A DNA stretch of 53,517 bases from Verrucomicrobia bacterium LW23 (GTDB lineage Bacteria; Verrucomicrobiota; Verrucomicrobiia; Methylacidiphilales; UBA1321): positions 1-53,517 of the forward strand of contig QAZA01000015.1 of the NCBI GenBank assembly GCA_003054695.1, given 5' to 3'. The position numbers and the translations under genes were made by a program. Below the pieces are notes generated by a model, which was not told the origin of the DNA, searched no databases, and worked only from the letters and a program-made list of their open reading frames with translations. Of the stretch, positions 6,604-14,089 are shown piece after piece (within the stretch, counting starts at the first letter, position 1; each line of letters begins with the position of its first letter).

Positions 6604-8424
6604 CTACGCCATGCCCGCCGCGACTCCGCGCCCGGCTGCGGCTTTGCCGGCGCCACCACCCGGTTTTACGGCGTAGATATTGGCGGTATTAGCGACGATC
6701 TTGTTGAGCGCTTCCTCCGACTCCCGGAGTGCGTCCTTAAGTGCCTTCTTCGGGTCATCAATCAGGCCGCGATCGATGAGTCGCTGGCGCAAGGCGCGGG
6801 CACGCTCTGCAGCCCGGGCGCCGTACTGCGTGTTAACATTGTTGCGGGCCTCGTTTTCGTATTTCATCAGCTGTTTGGCTTCAAAGCCAGCCTGGCCGCC
6901 AGAACCCGCAATATCCTGGACGCTGTAACTCGGCTTGTCGGCCTTCGCTAAAGCTTCTTTATCTTTGGCTACATCTTTTTGCGCTTTGGCCAGCTTTTCG
7001 ACATGTTCCGCTTCTTCCTCCATAGCGCGCTTCTTTTGTTCGTAGATTTGCTTCTCGATCTCTACACGCTTTTCCGCGGCAATGATTTCGTCCTTTGTAC
7101 CGCGGAATGTTTCTTCTTCCGCAATCGCAATATTGAGATCTTCCTGAAGCTGTAGCAGAGCCTCCGCAGCAGATAACTTCTCAAGCGCATCGTCCTTTTC
7201 CTGTTGAGTCAGGTCGCGGCGCTTCTGGTTGACCCGTTCCATGCCGGTTTCGTATTCCTTTTGCCTCTTCTCCTTGTCTTCGGATTCCTTCTTCGCAAGC
7301 GCGGTCCGGATCTTTTCCGCATCCCACTCGGCCTGCTTCATTTTTTCATAGTGCCCCATGCTTTGCGCATTGTCCTTTCCTCCTGCCGCTTCGCGAGCCT
7401 TCATATATTTGTCGTACGAATCGGCACGCCGCTTCTCAATAGCTTCCAGCTTCTGTTCATCGGTAAGCAGATCCTCTTTAGCTTTTGCTTCTTTGTCCGC
7501 AATTTCCTGCTTCTTCTTTTCGACCGCAGCATCGGCCGCAATGGCGCGCTGTGCCTTGTTATCTTCCTCGCGCTTGGCGGCGCCGGGCGACTTTTCGCTA
7601 TTCCACGCCTTTTTGGCGGCTTCCGCAGTTTTACGCTGGGATTCCTCCAGGAGCTTGTGCCCGGCCTCAATGGCTTTGACCGCCTTTTCTGAAGTGCCGA
7701 AGATACTCTCGTACATGGCGACACCTAACGTGGTAATCGATATAACCGCCTGATCCGCAAAACCCTTCAACTCCACAAAGAACGTGGCGACGTACGGCTT
7801 CACCGTCACAAACGCATCAGCCAGGCCGGTAGAAATACTGTCGCTGAGTTTGGCGAACCACTGCTGCATCTCCATGACCGAATCGATGGACTCCTGGTCA
7901 ATGCCTTTGGGCATGGGTGTGCTTTCCAGACTCTGCAGGATCGGGTACAGTTTGATGCCGCTCTCCCCAAACAGCGCCATGGCATCCGTGGTATCGATCG
8001 CGGAGGCGCGGAGCTTTTTGAAGATCTCGTCCGTCTTCATATTCGCCAGGTCTTTCTGCGAAATGCCGACCTTGGCGAAGACATCGATCAGTTCCTCATT
8101 GCCTCCCACGGCTTCCGCAATCTTGGAGGCAAACTCCTCCATTCCCTCCTGCATTTCGTCAAAACTCATCCCGTTTTGCCGGGCCAGCTCCCGGAGCTGC
8201 GAAAGGCCCTGGCCGGTAGCGTTGAGCTTCAGCGCGACATTGCCCAGCTCGGTCGTCAGCTCAAATGCGCCTTTCACCATTTCCGCCAGGCCGCCAAGGC
8301 CGGCCATAGACAGCAGCGTCCGCTCCATGGAGGAGCCGAGATCCTTGACCTCGTCCTTGGCGAGCGCAATTCCCTTCTTGAAGTCTCCAATCTGGAGACC
8401 GAGCATGGCGACGATGGAAGACAT
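6604..8424 (-). CDS. Tail tape measure protein
   Basis: A 606-residue, strongly helical protein. The N-terminal 200 residues follow the pattern of tape-measure N-domains ('ELGNVALKLNATGQGLSQLRELARQNGMSF' is broken here by the length limit but reads as the usual 'L..A..TG.S...L..L' helix). A hydrophobic segment at about 210-245 comes next, then a long Lys/Glu/Ala coiled coil from 260 to 500 and a Gly/Ala-rich end. Tape measures set tail length and help DNA passage. At 606 residues it predicts a tail shorter than lambda's. It lies next to a tail-assembly-type gene at 8428-9072, with only 3 nt between them. Confidence 0.85.
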   Translation of the reverse strand: MSSIVAMLGLQIGDFKKGIALAKDEVKDLGSSMERTLLSMAGLGGLAEMVKGAFELTTELGNVALKLNATGQGLSQLRELARQNGMSFDEMQEGMEEFASKIAEAVGGNEELIDVFAKVGISQKDLANMKTDEIFKKLRASAIDTTDAMALFGESGIKLYPILQSLESTPMPKGIDQESIDSVMEMQQWFAKLSDSISTGLADAFVTVKPYVATFFVELKGFADQAVISITTLGVAMYESIFGTSEKAVKAIEAGHKLLEESQRKTAEAAKKAWNSEKSPGAAKREEDNKAQRAIAADAAVEKKKQEIADKEAKAKEDLLTDEQKLEAIEKRRADSYDKYMKAREAAGGKDNAQSMGHYEKMKQAEWDAEKIRTALAKKESEDKEKRQKEYETGMERVNQKRRDLTQQEKDDALEKLSAAEALLQLQEDLNIAIAEEETFRGTKDEIIAAEKRVEIEKQIYEQKKRAMEEEAEHVEKLAKAQKDVAKDKEALAKADKPSYSVQDIAGSGGQAGFEAKQLMKYENEARNNVNTQYGARAAERARALRQRLIDRGLIDDPKKALKDALRESEEALNKIVANTANIYAVKPGGGAGKAAAGRGVAAGMA

Positions 8425-8427
8425 AGA

Positions 8428-9072
8428 TCAGGGGGTGGGCTGGGGATTTTCCGAGGCAGGAGAGCTGCCGACCCGATTCTGCATGCCGGCCCAGGCAATA
8501 GCCGCAAGGTCGGAGAACCGGTTAATAAAGCTGACCTCCTCCAGGGAATTGCGGGCGATAATACAGCGCAAGTACTGGTATAGGCGGATGTAGGGAAGGT
8601 TCAGGATGTATTGCTCCTCCCAGCCGTATTCGTGGCCGAAGATATCGACCAGTTCCGCTACGTTGGAGTAGTAGGAGGTGTGTTCCCCGGCCACTTCAGC
8701 GGCGGCCGGGCGGTCCATGAAGGTCTCCTCCATATACTGCTGGATGGCGTGGAAAGCCTCCAGAAATGGCGCGGGTTGAAGGAGATAAAGATGGGCGCTG
8801 ATAAACCGCTGCTTGTCCTCGTCCTTCCATAGTGTCGGATCCCGAATAATCCAGAGGAACTGCAGTAGATGCTCCCCCTGCACATTGCCACCCATCACAA
8901 ACGGCGACTCCGAGTAGAGCGCCTGGAGCATGTGGGTCGGGGTGAACTGGCGGACGCGGAGGCCGTTGGCGAGCACGGTTCGGTCGCACAGAAAGGCCGT
9001 CTCCCGGAGCGTGAGCTCGCGTTCGACGGCCTCTTTGTAGCCGGGGACGACTTCGGAAAGGCGGGGAGGCAT
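8428..9072 (-). CDS. Tail assembly protein, between tail tube and tape measure
   Basis: A 214-residue soluble, helical protein. Its slot between the small tail protein (9095-9445) and the tape measure is that of the tail assembly chaperones (lambda G/T), which coat the tape measure before the tube forms. The sequence has no signature I can name. The reading frame is open upstream to 9288, but that part is the +1 shadow of the preceding gene, so I start at the Met at 9072. A +1 shift late in the preceding gene could in principle fuse the two, yet I see no convincing slippery site. Confidence 0.6.
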   Translation of the reverse strand: MPPRLSEVVPGYKEAVERELTLRETAFLCDRTVLANGLRVRQFTPTHMLQALYSESPFVMGGNVQGEHLLQFLWIIRDPTLWKDEDKQRFISAHLYLLQPAPFLEAFHAIQQYMEETFMDRPAAAEVAGEHTSYYSNVAELVDIFGHEYGWEEQYILNLPYIRLYQYLRCIIARNSLEEVSFINRFSDLAAIAWAGMQNRVGSSPASENPQPTP

Positions 9073-9094
9073 TGCGGTGAGATCGTGTTGGCGG

Positions 9095-9445
9095 TTACGT
9101 ATTGTACTTTTTGTCAAACGCCACTTCGACCATGCGGATGCCGGCCTGTTCGAACGATTGCCCCACGTTGGTGATGTAAAACACCTCGTTGCCGAGTTCG
9201 GAGTCGAAGGTCTCCAGGAACTCATCGCCATTCTTCGGCACCCGGTTTTGCCCCAGCTTGAGCGTGGCCGTGCCGGTAACGAAATCATCGTCCGTCACCT
9301 TGCCGTCGGGGCGGTTGAGGTGATCCCGGCTCTCAATCTTGAACGTCGGCCGGTTGACCTTGACGTTCTGCGCGATGTACGTCACCGCTGCGATGGTCAG
9401 CGGCATAGAGCCGTAATTGATAGCTCCGTCGTTCTTAAGTGCCAT
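9095..9445 (-). CDS. Small tail protein
   Basis: A 116-residue, strand-rich protein with motifs such as 'KIESRDHLNRPDGKV' and 'GTATLKLGQNRVPKNGDEF', which look like the beta-sandwich proteins of phage tail tubes or tail-completion rings. It lies between the frameshifted tail gene (9494-10005) and the tail-assembly gene. In a lambda-like gene order this slot belongs to the major tail (tube) protein or a partner of it. I favour tail tube, without a family match. Confidence 0.55.
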   Translation of the reverse strand: MALKNDGAINYGSMPLTIAAVTYIAQNVKVNRPTFKIESRDHLNRPDGKVTDDDFVTGTATLKLGQNRVPKNGDEFLETFDSELGNEVFYITNVGQSFEQAGIRMVEVAFDKKYNT

Positions 9446-9493
9446 GGTGGGAAAGAGTTAAGCGTTGAATCGGATTGACTTTTCCGACCCGGA

Positions 9494-10005
9494 TTACTGG
9501 GAGCCGAGAACGAAGATCGCCACAGTAACGGAGGCGGACGGATGCGAATTGAGCAGCTTCAGCAGGTGGTCCGTGGCATCCGTCACGTCCTTGCCAGTGC
9601 GGTTGAACCAGAGGTACGGTGTGCCCGCCTCGACATCGGCGATCTTGACCGTGCCGCTGCCGTTGATCCCCTTCCACGCGGCGGAAGATCCCTCGCCACC
9701 AAGCTCCACCGAAGCACTGGCGGTGGCTGAGGTCACCTGGACGATGAGGCCTTTGACTTTTGTGAGGGCAAACGGACGCCCCAGTACATCTTCCACCGGA
9801 TCCGGCCCGCCGTCGGAAAAGTCGAACAGGTTGATGATCTCCGATGCGGCGCCCGCCAAGGTAAAGTTTTTGCGAAAGACACGGTTAATCTGGCCAACGC
9901 CATTACCGGCTGTGAATCCGAGAGTGGCAAGAGCCAGGTCGACAGTAATCTTGCCGCTGACGCCGACAGCGTAACCGAGGGGAAATTGAATGAAACAGAG
10001 CTCAT
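9494..10005 (-). CDS. Tail protein with a frameshift near its start
   Basis: From the ATG at 10005 the first nine codons read MSSVSFNFP, then the frame runs into sequence that is not protein-like. After a -1 shift at T-TTC-CCC (9985-9979) it continues as LGYAVGVSGKITVDLALATL and stays open to 9494, giving about 170 residues. The second frame has no ATG before a late TTG at 9859, and its upstream residues are clearly protein-like. The shift is therefore real in this sequence: a programmed slip, a mutation or a sequencing error. Position before the other tail genes suggests a tail-tube or tail-terminator partner. The ATG has an exact start-associated motif 13 nt upstream. Confidence 0.6.
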
Positions 10006-10018
10006 GCCAAAGCGCGCC

Positions 10019-10026
10019 GTGTCAAC
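10019..10026 (-). promoter_or_regulatory. Start-associated motif GTTGACAC
   Basis: 13 nt before the ATG at 10005, supporting that ATG as the true start of the frameshifted tail gene. Confidence 0.6.
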
Positions 10027-10067
10027 CGGCACGGCTGCGAATTGGCCCTCTATATAGTGTGGGGAGT

Positions 10068-10574
10068 TTACAACGGGATTTCCGCGGGCCAGACTTCGGG
10101 CCGGATCTGCATGATGATCTGGTATGGCATCAGCGTCGTGTCCCGCTCCAACTCGGGGTCCAGATCGTGACTGGGCTTCTGGCTGACGCAGCGGACCAGG
10201 CGATGGTAGGGCATTTCGGGCGATTCGTTGCTGAGATAGATCACCCGCTGCATGATCTCCCGGACTTTGCCCTTCATCGCCCGATGCGCGGGTTGCTCCC
10301 GGCGGCTGGTCAGGAGGATAAGGTCAACGTCCACTGCGGCCGTCTGGTAATAGTGAAGACCGGATTGCGGATGGATGAAAATATCCTCATCTTCCGAATC
10401 CCGCGCGGCAGTGGCAATGCAAAGGCGCGGCATCTGCATTTTCACGCCGTTGTCGTCGCGCATGGTGTAGACATGGTCAAAGCCCCGGTCTTTGAACACG
10501 GAGCGCAGGAAGATTTCGAGGTATTCCTCGAACTGGTAGAGGACGTCGATGGAGGGAGCTGGGGTGAGGATCAT
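10068..10574 (-). CDS. Probable tail terminator / minor tail protein
   Basis: A 168-residue mixed alpha/beta protein. It sits between the gp10-like protein (10608-11396) and the tail-tube region, which is where tail terminator proteins (lambda U type) are normally encoded. The segment 'ILTPAPSIDVLYQFEEYLEIFLRS' begins with the helix such proteins use at the N-terminus, and 'DVDLILLTSRREQPAH' could be a central strand. The assignment rests mainly on order. It starts 33 nt after its neighbour's stop, and no start-associated motif is seen. Confidence 0.5.
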   Translation of the reverse strand: MILTPAPSIDVLYQFEEYLEIFLRSVFKDRGFDHVYTMRDDNGVKMQMPRLCIATAARDSEDEDIFIHPQSGLHYYQTAAVDVDLILLTSRREQPAHRAMKGKVREIMQRVIYLSNESPEMPYHRLVRCVSQKPSHDLDPELERDTTLMPYQIIMQIRPEVWPAEIPL

Positions 10575-10607
10575 AAAATACAGAGTCCAGCGTCACGCTG
10601 GCGGTGG

Positions 10608-11396
10608 TTACGCTGCTGGTTTGAAGGCGGCTTTGCGGGCGTTGGCGGCCAGGATGAATTCCACCCGCTTTTGGGTGCCGGAGGCCTGGCGATCGAGGGC
10701 CCACTGGACGCGCCGGGTCAAATCCCTAGTGTTGCCGGCGAAGGGGACATCGTTGGCCAGGCGAATCGAAAAGTTGGGCTCATTGAGCTGGAGAAGCACG
10801 GATCCGCGGGAATTGCCGTGCCGAGCAACCCAAGCGGGCAGTTTGACGCCGAGCGCTTCCGCCGCTGCGTTCCACCCGGACGCCAGCATGCCCACCCGCT
10901 TTTGCTGCTCGCGGATGTAGGCGCCGAGGCCGTCGAGAACCAGGACGTTGGGGCGCCTGCGAGGTGATACCGTGCCTCGCGAACCTCGGGCGGCCTGGTG
11001 GAAGGACGTCTCGGGAGTAAGCCGGACTTCCATCCCAGCCAGCTCGGGAATGCGCAGGATGATTTCCCGCAGCGCAGCCAGATCCTTTTTGCGGATGGCG
11101 TCTTTAATCTCCGGCGAAGTCCATTTTTCATGGCGCAGTTCCCGGAAAACGCGGCGGATATCCTGCTCAATGCGGAGGTTGCCTCGAGCACGAGCGGCTA
11201 CTCCGGTTACCGACCCGCCGCCGGGTGGCGTGATCAGGACAACCTGACGGATGAAGCCCCGCGCCTGTTCCCGAAGTAACTCGGTCATGTCCCGGCGCGT
11301 GGCGCCGTACAAATCCAGCAGGGCTGCCTCAAAGCTGCGGGTGTTGACCTGCAACTCGAAGGACGGCGTAAGGGTGGCTGAGGTGCGACGGGACAT
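10608..11396 (-). CDS. Probable HK97 gp10-like minor tail / tail completion protein
   Basis: A 262-residue protein. Its N-terminal half begins with 'ELQVNTRSFEAALLDLYG' and 'REQARGFIRQVVLITPPGGG', a helix followed by 'TPP', as seen in gp10/lambda Z-like proteins that finish the tail-to-head joint. The C-terminal part is Arg-rich (pI clearly basic) with 'LNEPNFSIRLANDVPF'. It lies between the small connector (11403-11714) and the tail terminator candidate, which fits a neck or tail completion role. Confidence 0.55.
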   Translation of the reverse strand: MSRRTSATLTPSFELQVNTRSFEAALLDLYGATRRDMTELLREQARGFIRQVVLITPPGGGSVTGVAARARGNLRIEQDIRRVFRELRHEKWTSPEIKDAIRKKDLAALREIILRIPELAGMEVRLTPETSFHQAARGSRGTVSPRRRPNVLVLDGLGAYIREQQKRVGMLASGWNAAAEALGVKLPAWVARHGNSRGSVLLQLNEPNFSIRLANDVPFAGNTRDLTRRVQWALDRQASGTQKRVEFILAANARKAAFKPAA

Positions 11397-11402
11397 GGGG
11401 GG

Positions 11403-11714
11403 CTATTCATGGGGCATGGTGACGGACAACACGAGAAGCGGATATCCGGGGTGATCGCCGATCCGATTGATACGGAAATCGCTGTCCCGGAACGCAATAC
11501 GGTCCCCAATCGCAGGCGGATCAAATGCCACGGCGGCGCGCATCACTTTGATGGTAAAGTCGGCCGCCTCGGCCATGCCGCCGACGTCGAGTGCCAGTGC
11601 CGTGGTGGGAACCGACACCAGCGCCTGGAGAGTTTGCCCCTTATAGACAACCGCCTCGCCAGCGTCGGCGAGGAAACTGGCGAGGTCGGCGGCTTTCTCT
11701 TCGCGAAGGCCCAT
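11403..11714 (-). CDS. Small head-tail connector protein
   Basis: A 103-residue protein directly after the major capsid gene, as expected for a head completion or connector protein. The C-terminal half reads as strands: 'PPAIGDRIAFRDSDFRINRI' followed by 'YPLLVLSVTM'. This matches the pattern of small neck proteins that are all-beta with a loop entering the portal channel. It starts 30 nt after the capsid stop, and only 6 nt separate its stop from the start of the gp10-like gene. Confidence 0.5.
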   Translation of the reverse strand: MGLREEKAADLASFLADAGEAVVYKGQTLQALVSVPTTALALDVGGMAEAADFTIKVMRAAVAFDPPAIGDRIAFRDSDFRINRIGDHPGYPLLVLSVTMPHE

Positions 11715-11744
11715 GGTGGTGCGCTCCGGTTGTTGGCGCGAGGG

Positions 11745-12638
11745 TTACGGCTTGACGATGCGCTTGATGCCGGCGGCGATCGCGACCTTGAAGCCGTACA
11801 GGCACTCCACAGTGATGAAGATCCGGTTGCTTCCGGTCTCCGTGTAGCGCAGATAACCGAAGGTCAGGCCCGTCTCCGGGTCGGTCACTGCGCCCGCCTC
11901 GTCGTATTTGGCGACGGGCTCCAGATAACGCATCGCCACCGCCAGACCCGAAGGATGGGCGGCGAAACCGACCAGCTTTTCGCCGTTCTCCGGGATCACC
12001 GTGCTGGGGAAGACGTTAAACCCGCCGATGCGGCGCAGCTGCGCCTCCACCACGCCAGGCTGGGAGACAGGAACCACAAAGCTCTTGGCAACAACATCAT
12101 CGGCCAGGAGATTGGTGTAGTACGCGTCGTCCAGGATGAGCGCACGGTCGGAGATGGGCATCTTGGCAGTCGAGCACGCGCTGCGGACCTCGAGCACCTT
12201 CTTGTAGTCAAAGGCAGACGCGGCGAGGGCGGTGATGGCCGGGGCGCCGTAGTTGGCGACGGTAATCTCCGAGAAGATGTCGACCACCACGTCCTCTGCG
12301 AGCTGCTTGACGGCAGAGGCCACCAGATTTTCCAGGACGGGGACTGACGTTTCCGCCGCCTCGCGGGCCGTGACGTGCACCGTCTTAAACTTGTGGCGGT
12401 TGAGCACCACCGGGGCGACTGTGATGGCGGAATCGGCGGCTGCCGTGTAGCTGCCGGCAAAATCGCTGGAGGCGCTGGGCGTGCCGACGATCGGAACGCG
12501 CACCGTGTCGAGCTTGTCGGCGGGTTCCGGCGAAAAGTTGGTGGAGAAGGCGCCAACAGGCATCATGGCCGCCATGAACGGCTGAAGCGCGTTCTGCGCT
12601 ACCTTGATGTCTTTGACGTTAGTAAGTGTATTGGCCAT
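11745..12638 (-). CDS. Major capsid protein
   Basis: A 297-residue protein in the position of the major head protein, right after the protease-scaffold gene. The N-terminus (TNVKDIKVAQNALQPFM) and the body with 'LDTVRVPIVGTPSAS' and 'HKFKTVHVTAREAAE' have the character of HK97-fold or P22-like coat proteins. The end ('ETGSNRIFITVECLYGFKVA') looks like the A-domain strands that close the capsomer. No start-associated motif precedes it, and the spacer to the protease stop is 77 nt. Made in excess, it would assemble on the nested scaffold. Confidence 0.8.
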   Translation of the reverse strand: MANTLTNVKDIKVAQNALQPFMAAMMPVGAFSTNFSPEPADKLDTVRVPIVGTPSASSDFAGSYTAAADSAITVAPVVLNRHKFKTVHVTAREAAETSVPVLENLVASAVKQLAEDVVVDIFSEITVANYGAPAITALAASAFDYKKVLEVRSACSTAKMPISDRALILDDAYYTNLLADDVVAKSFVVPVSQPGVVEAQLRRIGGFNVFPSTVIPENGEKLVGFAAHPSGLAVAMRYLEPVAKYDEAGAVTDPETGLTFGYLRYTETGSNRIFITVECLYGFKVAIAAGIKRIVKP

Positions 12639-12715
12639 AAGTTGTTACGAGGTGAAGTGAAAGTGGGATTGGCTGGTGATGGACGAGGAAGTTGCGAGGG
12701 ATGGTCCGGGCTGGA

Positions 12716-13246
12716 TTACTTGCCGCTGTGGTTGAGGATGAACGCCTTCTGCTGGTCGGAGAGGCCTCGCCAGAAGACTGTCTGTTCCTTGGGATCCGAA
12801 ATGGCGGCAAACTGGGCCAGTAGGGCGTCACCGGTCACACTGTGGCCGGAGGCGGTGCCGGGTTGCTGGTCACCGCGGGGCGTGACGTTGGCGGGCATCG
12901 TCGTGCCGGTTTCCGCGACGATCCGTGCCGCCTCCCGAGAGGCGCGCTTCGCGATATCCTGCTCTTTGCCAGCAAGTTCCGCGTTCTTCGCACTCAGCTC
13001 GGCAGCTGATTTGCGGGCGGCTTCGGCTTCGTGACGCAGCTTGTCCCGCTCAGCGGTGAGCGACTGGATCTCGGTGGCCTGGAGCTCGACCTGGCCGCTG
13101 AGCGTTTCAATCTGGCGGGCGGATTCGGCGAGCAACGCATCGCTCGCCCCGGCGTCCGCCTCCAGCTTGAGGATCCGAGCGGTGGCGATGGAAAGTTCCC
13201 TGTCAGGTGCAGATGCGGCGAGATCGGACGTGGATTCGATGGTCAT
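12716..13246 (-). CDS. Nested scaffold protein (internal start in protease gene)
   Basis: An in-frame internal ATG (Met282 of the protease gene) would give a 176-residue protein. Its sequence is a typical scaffold: a long coiled coil with Glu, Lys and Ala (for example 'TLSGQVELQATEIQSLTAER' and the following heptads), then a Gly/Ser linker and a short C-terminal helix ending in ILNHSGK. Lambda makes its scaffold Nu3 in the same way, from an internal start within protease gene C. The internal ATG has an exact GTTGACAC motif 13 nt upstream, the same as other phage genes, which is the main reason to call it. Separate expression is inference. Confidence 0.6.
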   Translation of the reverse strand: MTIESTSDLAASAPDRELSIATARILKLEADAGASDALLAESARQIETLSGQVELQATEIQSLTAERDKLRHEAEAARKSAAELSAKNAELAGKEQDIAKRASREAARIVAETGTTMPANVTPRGDQQPGTASGHSVTGDALLAQFAAISDPKEQTVFWRGLSDQQKAFILNHSGK

Positions 13247-14089
13247 GACCTTGTGCCGCGTGTCAACCGTACGTGGACCGGAGTTGCCCCGCACGTGCAG
13301 GGCACGCAGGCGCTCCAGCGCTGTTTCCCGATCCTTGATAGCCCCGGCAAGATTGAGCCGCTGCGCGTTGCGCGCGGAAAACGTCTGCCCCTCCATGGCG
13401 TCGTCGCCAATCTTCCGACCTCGGGAAAGCACCGCCCGTTTGAAGTCTCCTGCAATCTCGTCGATGTCGGCCTGTAGCATCTCGCGCTGGGCGTCTGTCA
13501 GGGAAGTGCCCGGCACCCCGGCACCTTTGAACTTGCCCGCCGCGAAAACTTCCACCCGCAAACCTTCCTGCCGGTACGCTTCGCTGGAATCAATCAGCGG
13601 GAGGATGACGCCGATCGATCCGACCCGTGCGCTGGGCGTGGCGTAAATCGCATCCGCCTGGGAGGCTACCCAGTATGCCGCCGAGCACATCAGGCCGGAC
13701 GTGAAAGCGTAGACGTACTTTTCGCGGGAGGCATCCGCCACGGCCTGGGCCAGTTCCGGCGTCCCGCTCACCGTCCCGCCCGGCGAGTCGATGTCCAGGA
13801 AGAGCGCCTCTACGTCTGGCCTTCGAGCGGCGTCGCGAACGGCAGCGGCGATCTCTTCGATATCCGATGCGCCGAAGAAGATAACGGAGAAAATGTCGGG
13901 TCGGCGCATGAGCGCGCCGGATATGCGTATCGTCCCGACGCCATCTTCCACGGTAAGAAGAGGCGGCAATTCCGACGCCTCGAGGGTGGGGCCATCCATA
14001 AACGCCATGGACGCCGAGGCCATGGATTGCAACGCTTCCGGAGTAATCAGCCATGGTTGCCTGCAAAATAGGGTTTCGGTAAAGGTCAC
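12716..14089 (-). CDS. Head maturation protease (S49 family) fused to scaffold
   Basis: A 457-residue protein. Residues about 45-260 are an S49/SppA-type serine protease: oxyanion loop DSPGG at 101-105, catalytic Ser136 in 'SGLMCSAAYW', and Lys186/188 in 'AAGKFKGAG'. Residues 282-457 form the coiled-coil scaffold that is probably also made alone. In lambda-like phages the protease enters the procapsid, cuts scaffold and portal and then itself. The start is GTG at 14089, just inside the 3' end of the portal gene, with a start-associated motif 12 nt upstream. The order portal, protease, scaffold, capsid is that of lambda B, C, Nu3, E, without a D gene. Confidence 0.88.
   Translation of the reverse strand: MTFTETLFCRQPWLITPEALQSMASASMAFMDGPTLEASELPPLLTVEDGVGTIRISGALMRRPDIFSVIFFGASDIEEIAAAVRDAARRPDVEALFLDIDSPGGTVSGTPELAQAVADASREKYVYAFTSGLMCSAAYWVASQADAIYATPSARVGSIGVILPLIDSSEAYRQEGLRVEVFAAGKFKGAGVPGTSLTDAQREMLQADIDEIAGDFKRAVLSRGRKIGDDAMEGQTFSARNAQRLNLAGAIKDRETALERLRALHVRGNSGPRTVDTRHKVMTIESTSDLAASAPDRELSIATARILKLEADAGASDALLAESARQIETLSGQVELQATEIQSLTAERDKLRHEAEAARKSAAELSAKNAELAGKEQDIAKRASREAARIVAETGTTMPANVTPRGDQQPGTASGHSVTGDALLAQFAAISDPKEQTVFWRGLSDQQKAFILNHSGK
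13260..13267 (-). promoter_or_regulatory. Start-associated motif GTTGACAC (internal)
   Basis: 13 nt before the internal ATG at 13246, inside the protease reading frame, where it encodes part of 'TVDTRH'. Confidence 0.6.

Noticed and set aside
9085-9115. Programmed frameshift joining the small tail protein to the tail-assembly gene (lambda G/GT style)
   Set aside because: The frame relation would need a +1 shift; the CAAAAAG run suits -1 at best and is a poor slippery site, while an ATG at 9072 gives a normal separate gene.
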